This document shows, one piece after another, positions 60,436 to 64,000 of a stretch of 64,000 bases of DNA. Every line of letters starts with the position of its first letter. The stretch's first letter is position 1. The notes beneath the pieces are model-generated. The model ran no database searches, was not told the DNA's origin, and saw only the letters and a program-made list of their open reading frames with translations. A program made the translations under genes and the position numbers. Location: contig JBBRPP010000001.1 of the NCBI GenBank assembly GCA_038227995.1, positions 186,001 through 250,000 on the forward strand, read 5' to 3'. Origin of the DNA: WLMZ01 sp038227995. GTDB taxonomy: Bacteria > Actinomycetota > Acidimicrobiia > Acidimicrobiales > Ilumatobacteraceae.

Positions 60436-60882
60436 GTGACCCTCGACCCCATCGACAAGCACATCATCGCCGAGCTGCAACACGACGGCCGGATGAGCTA
60501 CGCGGACCTCGCTCCGATCGTCGGGCTCTCACCCGCAGCGACGCGGCAGCGGGTCCAGCGCCTCACCGATTCGGGGGTACTCCAGGTCGTCGCCGTCACC
60601 GACCCGCTGGCGCTCGGTTACACGGCGATGGCGATGTTCTGCATCACGGTCGAGCGCGACGCGCAGTCGGTTGCCGACGCTGTGGGCGCACTGCCGTCGG
60701 TGATCTACGTCGTGCTCACGGCCGGCGGCTACGACGTCCTGGCCGAAGTGCTCTGCGAATCGAATGATCAGCTGTTCGATGTGCTCAACAACGATGTGCG
60801 CACGATTCCTGGTGTTCGTGAGGCACAGGCGTTCCCGTACTTCCGGATCCACACGCACCGGTTCAGCTGGGGAGTGCGTTGA
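60436..60882 (+). CDS. Lrp/AsnC-family transcriptional regulator
   Basis: 148 residues from GTG 60436. The helix-turn-helix is LDPIDKHIIAELQHDGRMSYADLAPIVGLSPAATRQRVQRLTDSGVL, and the RAM domain follows (VIYVVLTAGGYDVLAEVLCES). It senses amino acids and likely controls this operon. Its TGA overlaps the TTG start of the next gene by four bases. Confidence 0.9.
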   Translation: MTLDPIDKHIIAELQHDGRMSYADLAPIVGLSPAATRQRVQRLTDSGVLQVVAVTDPLALGYTAMAMFCITVERDAQSVADAVGALPSVIYVVLTAGGYDVLAEVLCESNDQLFDVLNNDVRTIPGVREAQAFPYFRIHTHRFSWGVR

Positions 60883-61622
60883 TTGCCTCGTCGTTCACGA
60901 CGACTCAGATTCTCATCGTCGCGGTGGCTGTCTTCTTCTCGTCGATGGTGACAGCGGTCGCCGGCTTCGGCTTCGGTCTCATGTCAGTTCCGCTCATCAG
61001 CCTCGCCATCGACCTGCACAGCGCGGTGATCGTGTCCTCGATCGTCGGCGTGTTCGGAAACGGCGTGCAGACCTCCATGTATCGCCGGGTTCGCGATCGA
61101 CCGCTCGCGCGCAGGCTCACGCTCGCGTCGATCCTCGGGCTACCGCTCGGCTATCTCATCTTCGACCTGGTCAGCGATCACGTGTTGCGGTTCGCGCTCG
61201 GTGCCGGTGTGGTCGTCGCTGTTGTCGCGCTCGCTCGCGGCGTCAACCTCACCCACGTCGGCACGTCCATGGACTGGGCACTCGGGTTTCTCAGCGGTGT
61301 GCTCAACTCGTCGATCTCCACCAGTGGCCCGCCGCTCGTCTTCGACCTCCAGTCGCGCAAGCTCGACGCCCCTGCGTTTCGAGGCACGATCAACTTCGTC
61401 TTCCTCGTCAGCGGCGTGCTCGGGCTGGGTCTCTACGCCGCCGGTGGAAAGATCCATACCGCGGAGATCGTTGTCGGTGCGATCGCGATTCCTGCGCTTG
61501 CGCTCGGATTGGCCGCAGGGCTGCCGTTGCGCAAGCGCTTCTCGCCCGAGCGTTTCCGTGTTCTGGTGCTCGTCCTGCTCGTGGCCGGTGCCGTCGCCGC
61601 TGTCGCAAAGGCGTTCACGTGA
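60879..61622 (+). CDS. TSUP/TauE-SafE-family membrane exporter
   Basis: 247 residues with seven to eight helices. The family pattern is two repeats with ILIVAVAVFFSSMVTAVAGFGFGL and WALGFLSGVLNSSISTSGPPLVF. The start is TTG 60879 (overlapping the regulator stop; TTGA), giving the normal N terminus. It probably exports sulfite, sulfoacetate or organic anions, and with an aminotransferase and Lrp-type regulator suggests catabolism of an amino-sulfonate or similar amine. That reading is inference. Confidence 0.85.
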   Translation: MIASSFTTTQILIVAVAVFFSSMVTAVAGFGFGLMSVPLISLAIDLHSAVIVSSIVGVFGNGVQTSMYRRVRDRPLARRLTLASILGLPLGYLIFDLVSDHVLRFALGAGVVVAVVALARGVNLTHVGTSMDWALGFLSGVLNSSISTSGPPLVFDLQSRKLDAPAFRGTINFVFLVSGVLGLGLYAAGGKIHTAEIVVGAIAIPALALGLAAGLPLRKRFSPERFRVLVLVLLVAGAVAAVAKAFT

Positions 61623-61647
61623 TCGCCGAGCTGGAAGACTGACGCCG

Positions 61648-62271
61648 ATGCTCGCGGTCGCTCTCGCTTCAACCGCCGTTGCCGCGCTCGCCAACTGGTG
61701 GACGCGCGTGAGCCCACGGCAGTGGTTGGAGACGGTGTCGAAGCCGCTCACCACGATCCTCGTGATCTGGGTCGCGATCGCGGCACACGGACCGCACGTG
61801 GCGACCGTGCTCGCAGTGATCGGGCTGGTGTTCTGCCTGGCCGGCGACATCGCGCTGCTCGACGTGATCGATGAGTTCGTCGTCGGTCTGGCCGCCTTCC
61901 TCATCGGGCACGTCGTGTTCATCGCGATGTTCGTCGCATTGCACCTTCGTCACCCGGTGTGGGGCATCGTCGCTGCGATCGTGCTCGCGGTACACGCCTC
62001 GGTCATCGGGCGACGCATCGTCGCCGGCGCGACCGAGCAGGAAGCGGCGCTGAAGATCCCGGTCACCGCGTACCTGTTGGTGATCACGACGATGACGGTG
62101 GTGGCGGTGATGACCGGGCGGTGGTGGGCGATCGCCGGTGCGCTCGCCTTTGTCCTCAGCGACACGCTGCTCGGGTGGCGAGCCTTCGTCCACGAGAAGC
62201 GCTGGATGGCCCTCGCCGTGATGGTGACGTACCACGGTGCCCTCGTCGGCCTGGCTCTCAGCCTGCGCTAG
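61648..62271 (+). CDS. Lysoplasmalogenase/YhhN-family membrane protein
   Basis: 207 residues with about eight helices. The TMEM86/YhhN pattern is SKPLTTILVIWVAI, VLAVIGLVFCLAGDIALL, GLAAFLIGHVVFIAMF and, near the C terminus, FVLSDTLLGWRAF. Animal relatives hydrolyse lysoplasmalogens; bacterial function is not well known. ATG 61648 is 25 bases after the TauE-type gene, in the same direction. Confidence 0.85.
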   Translation: MLAVALASTAVAALANWWTRVSPRQWLETVSKPLTTILVIWVAIAAHGPHVATVLAVIGLVFCLAGDIALLDVIDEFVVGLAAFLIGHVVFIAMFVALHLRHPVWGIVAAIVLAVHASVIGRRIVAGATEQEAALKIPVTAYLLVITTMTVVAVMTGRWWAIAGALAFVLSDTLLGWRAFVHEKRWMALAVMVTYHGALVGLALSLR

Positions 62272-62303
62272 CCACGATCGGCGAGGACATTCTCGACGGA
62301 AGC

Positions 62304-62342
62304 GCGCCGGGTTCGCCTGGCTGGCGAAGGCATACCCGGCGC
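62304..62342 (+). terminator. Branched GC-rich hairpin after the YhhN gene
   Basis: A 9-bp outer stem (GCGCCGGGT with ACCCGGCGC, 62304-62312 and 62334-62342) encloses an inner 5-bp stem (62313-62317 with 62323-62327). The shape suits a terminator, without a T-run. Confidence 0.5.
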
Positions 62343-62401
62343 GGTCCCTGGTTGGGCCACCCCTCCCATATCTCCACGTGACGAAACGTCGGGTGGCGCG
62401 C

Positions 62402-62451
62402 CGAACTGAGCAGTCGGCTGAGCAGCCGGCGGTCAGCCGACAATCAGTTCG
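62402..62451. terminator. Two-tier hairpin between convergent YhhN and MBL genes
   Basis: An inner 9-bp stem (GTCGGCTGA with TCAGCCGAC) sits on an outer 8-bp stem (CGAACTGA with TCAGTTCG). The outer right arm includes the MBL gene's stop codon. It probably ends transcription from the right and possibly from the left. Confidence 0.6.
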
Positions 62452-63172
62452 CGCCGCCGAACCATTGCATCCACGCGTCGCGGGTCTTGGGCTTGAAGAC
62501 GTAGTTGTCGGTGCGCAGCGCTTCCATCGTGCCGCTCGACGGCATCGAATACATGTGGCCGGGGTAGACGATCGTGTCGTCGGGCAGGGCGGCGAGCATC
62601 TGCAGGCTGTCGAACATCAGCTCGGGGTTGCTGCCGGGAAGGTCGGTGCGACCGCACCCCTCGAGGAAGAGGGTGTCACCGGAGACGAGGCGGCCTTCGA
62701 CGAGGAAGCACTGGCTCCCTGGCGTGTGTCCCGGCGTGTGCAGCAACTGCACGTCGATGCCGCCGACGCGAACGTGATCGCCGCCGTCGTGCTGAACGAG
62801 ATCGGTGGCCGACACGCCCGTCGTGCGCTGTACCCACGGGGCTTCGTCCCGCTGCAGGTGGACCGCGCACTGGCAGCGGTCGAGCACGGTCGAGATGCCC
62901 TCGATGTCGTAACCCATCATCGAGCCGCCGACATGATCGGCGTGATAGTGTGTGGCGAGCACACCCGTGACGCGCATGCCGTCCGCCTCGACGACATCGA
63001 TCAGATCGTTGACCGCGTACGCCGGATCGACCAACAGCGTCTCGCCGGTCGACCTGTCGCCGATCGCGTAGACGAAGTTGACCATCTGCCTCGCGATCGG
63101 GTCCTCGCGGGCGAAATCTCGCCCGGACAACAATTGGCGAAAGTACAACTGTGGCTCGGTCACGGCAATCAC
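62444..63172 (-). CDS. MBL-fold metallo-hydrolase (glyoxalase II/persulfide dioxygenase-like)
   Basis: 242 residues from GTG 63172 (GTG 63163 is an alternative). The zinc/iron motif T74-H75-YH77-A-D79-H80 is intact, with HTPGHTPGSQ and VSGDTLF as further ligands and VYPGHMYSMP at the C-terminal part. This group includes hydroxyacylglutathione hydrolases and persulfide dioxygenases. Rhodanese or sulfide genes are not adjacent, so the role is open. It diverges from the ProA-like gene with a 62-base spacer. Confidence 0.85.
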   Translation of the reverse strand: MIAVTEPQLYFRQLLSGRDFAREDPIARQMVNFVYAIGDRSTGETLLVDPAYAVNDLIDVVEADGMRVTGVLATHYHADHVGGSMMGYDIEGISTVLDRCQCAVHLQRDEAPWVQRTTGVSATDLVQHDGGDHVRVGGIDVQLLHTPGHTPGSQCFLVEGRLVSGDTLFLEGCGRTDLPGSNPELMFDSLQMLAALPDDTIVYPGHMYSMPSSGTMEALRTDNYVFKPKTRDAWMQWFGGAN

Positions 63173-63234
63173 GATACGCGTCGTCGCTGACGCACGTGCG
63201 TCCGAACGGGCGATGGTCGTACGATGAGGCGCCG

Positions 63235-64000
63235 ATGGACCGTGCCCCTGCCCTCGTCAGCCTGCAGCCGGGCCAGATGATCCCGTTCGGCGGTGACCGG
63301 GTCACCGTTGTCGGCGACGAGCTCGCCGCGGCGTTCACGGCGGGTGACCGATTGGTGGTCGTGCAGGACGATGGCGCGCTGTTGCACATCCCTGCCGCAG
63401 AACACGCGCTCGTCACCGCATCGATCGACGGCGCACTCAGCGCGTTCCATCACCTGGCGACCGTCGAGGACGCTCAGATCTCTCACTTCTACGACGCGTT
63501 CGCGACGGCGTTGGAGAACGACGACACCTTTGCAGCCATCGCTGTCGCGAACGCCGCCGATGTCGCAGCGGCATCGGCGCGCGGACGGACAACGACTCGT
63601 CTCGTCCTGACGGCCGCGATGCGGCGCGACATGATTGCCGGCCTACGCGGCTGGCGAGATTCGAAGAGCGGGCGCGACGACACGATCGAGGTCGTCGAAC
63701 ACGACCAGTGGACAGTCACCGCTCGCCGTGCTCCCCTCGGTGTCGTCGGCTTCGTCTTCGAGGGTCGACCCAACGTGTTCGCCGACGCGACCGGTGTGCT
63801 GCGCACCGGGAACACCGCCGTGCTCCGGATCGGCAGCGACGCGTTGCGTACCGCTCGGGCGATCATGGAACATGCCGTTCGGCCGGCGCTCGTTGCAGCA
63901 GGGCTTGCCGAGACGGCGGTGATGCTGATCGACTCGGCGGCCCGATCGGCCGGATGGGCGTTGTTCAACGATCGGCGGATCGCTCTTGCGGTGGCTCGCG
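63235..64000 (+). CDS. ProA-like aldehyde dehydrogenase (glutamate-5-semialdehyde dehydrogenase family), 3' partial
   Basis: The gene runs off the right edge without a stop. From ATG 63235, about 85 residues form an unusual N-terminal domain (SLQPGQMIPFGGDRVTVVGDELAAAF). Next come ProA-like blocks: APLGVVGFVFEGRPNVFADATGVLRTGNTAVLRIGSDAL and the GLAETAVMLIDSAAR segment. ProA converts glutamyl-5-phosphate to glutamate-5-semialdehyde in proline synthesis. The catalytic Cys lies beyond the window, so activity cannot be checked. The N-terminal extension and the variant ligand motifs mean it may act on another acyl-phosphate or aldehyde. Confidence 0.72.
   Translation, partial: MDRAPALVSLQPGQMIPFGGDRVTVVGDELAAAFTAGDRLVVVQDDGALLHIPAAEHALVTASIDGALSAFHHLATVEDAQISHFYDAFATALENDDTFAAIAVANAADVAAASARGRTTTRLVLTAAMRRDMIAGLRGWRDSKSGRDDTIEVVEHDQWTVTARRAPLGVVGFVFEGRPNVFADATGVLRTGNTAVLRIGSDALRTARAIMEHAVRPALVAAGLAETAVMLIDSAARSAGWALFNDRRIALAVAR

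Overview
The window is GC-rich actinobacterial chromosome with many GTG starts, stop/start overlaps of the ATGA and GTGA type, Thr-rich linkers in exported proteins, and F420/flavin enzymes. The mix of long-chain degradative enzymes, sigma-like membrane proteins and collagen-like or Thr-rich surface proteins suggests an Acidimicrobiia (Ilumatobacter-like) organism. That placement is inference from gene content; no rRNA or tRNA is present to anchor it. I found 57 protein genes; the first and last run off the window.

Region 1 (1-9.1 kb) looks like the edge of an extracellular contractile injection system (eCIS) locus. It holds a multi-domain effector-like protein, an AAA+ ATPase of the eCIS type, a Pvc16/DUF4255 protein, a LuxR-type regulator and a single-pass membrane protein of the kind found in actinobacterial eCIS loci. 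The effector carries an edema-factor-like nucleotidyl cyclase region, a JAMM-like motif and a C-terminal deaminase motif. Sheath, tube and baseplate genes are not in view and presumably lie to the left. Region 2 (9.1-16.1 kb) has a secreted beta-propeller protein translationally coupled to a large STAND/BTAD regulator, divergent from an exopolysaccharide-initiating sugar transferase whose start codon sits in a perfect inverted repeat.

Region 3 (16.1-32.6 kb) is mostly housekeeping and accessory metabolism: a five-gene minus-strand cluster ending in DoxX, DNA polymerase IV, small lipoproteins, an EamA exporter, hydrolases, glucose-6-phosphate dehydrogenase, a collagen-like surface protein, a TetR/deazaflavin-oxidoreductase pair with a palindromic operator, an amidohydrolase, a mismatch-specific uracil glycosylase and a CapA-like protein. 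Region 4 (32.7-38.2 kb) has two unusual membrane proteins with sigma-factor-like cytoplasmic domains, a small repeat membrane protein and a pirin.

Region 5 (38.2-45.3 kb) is a histidine-utilisation operon: an IclR regulator facing hutH, hutU, a peptide-deformylase homologue, hutF and hutI. The steps run histidine to urocanate to imidazolonepropionate to formiminoglutamate to N-formylglutamate. The final N-formylglutamate hydrolase (HutG) is absent here, while a deformylase fold sits inside the operon. Region 6 (45.3-58.1 kb) has SDRs, an LLM flavin monooxygenase, a Baeyer-Villiger-type monooxygenase, an acyl-CoA dehydrogenase, a homocysteine methyltransferase and a LigD-type primase-polymerase; one junction carries a tandem repeat of ATG start codons. 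Region 7 (58.1-64 kb) has a class III aminotransferase/Lrp/TauE-type operon, a lysoplasmalogenase homologue, an MBL hydrolase and the start of a ProA-like dehydrogenase.
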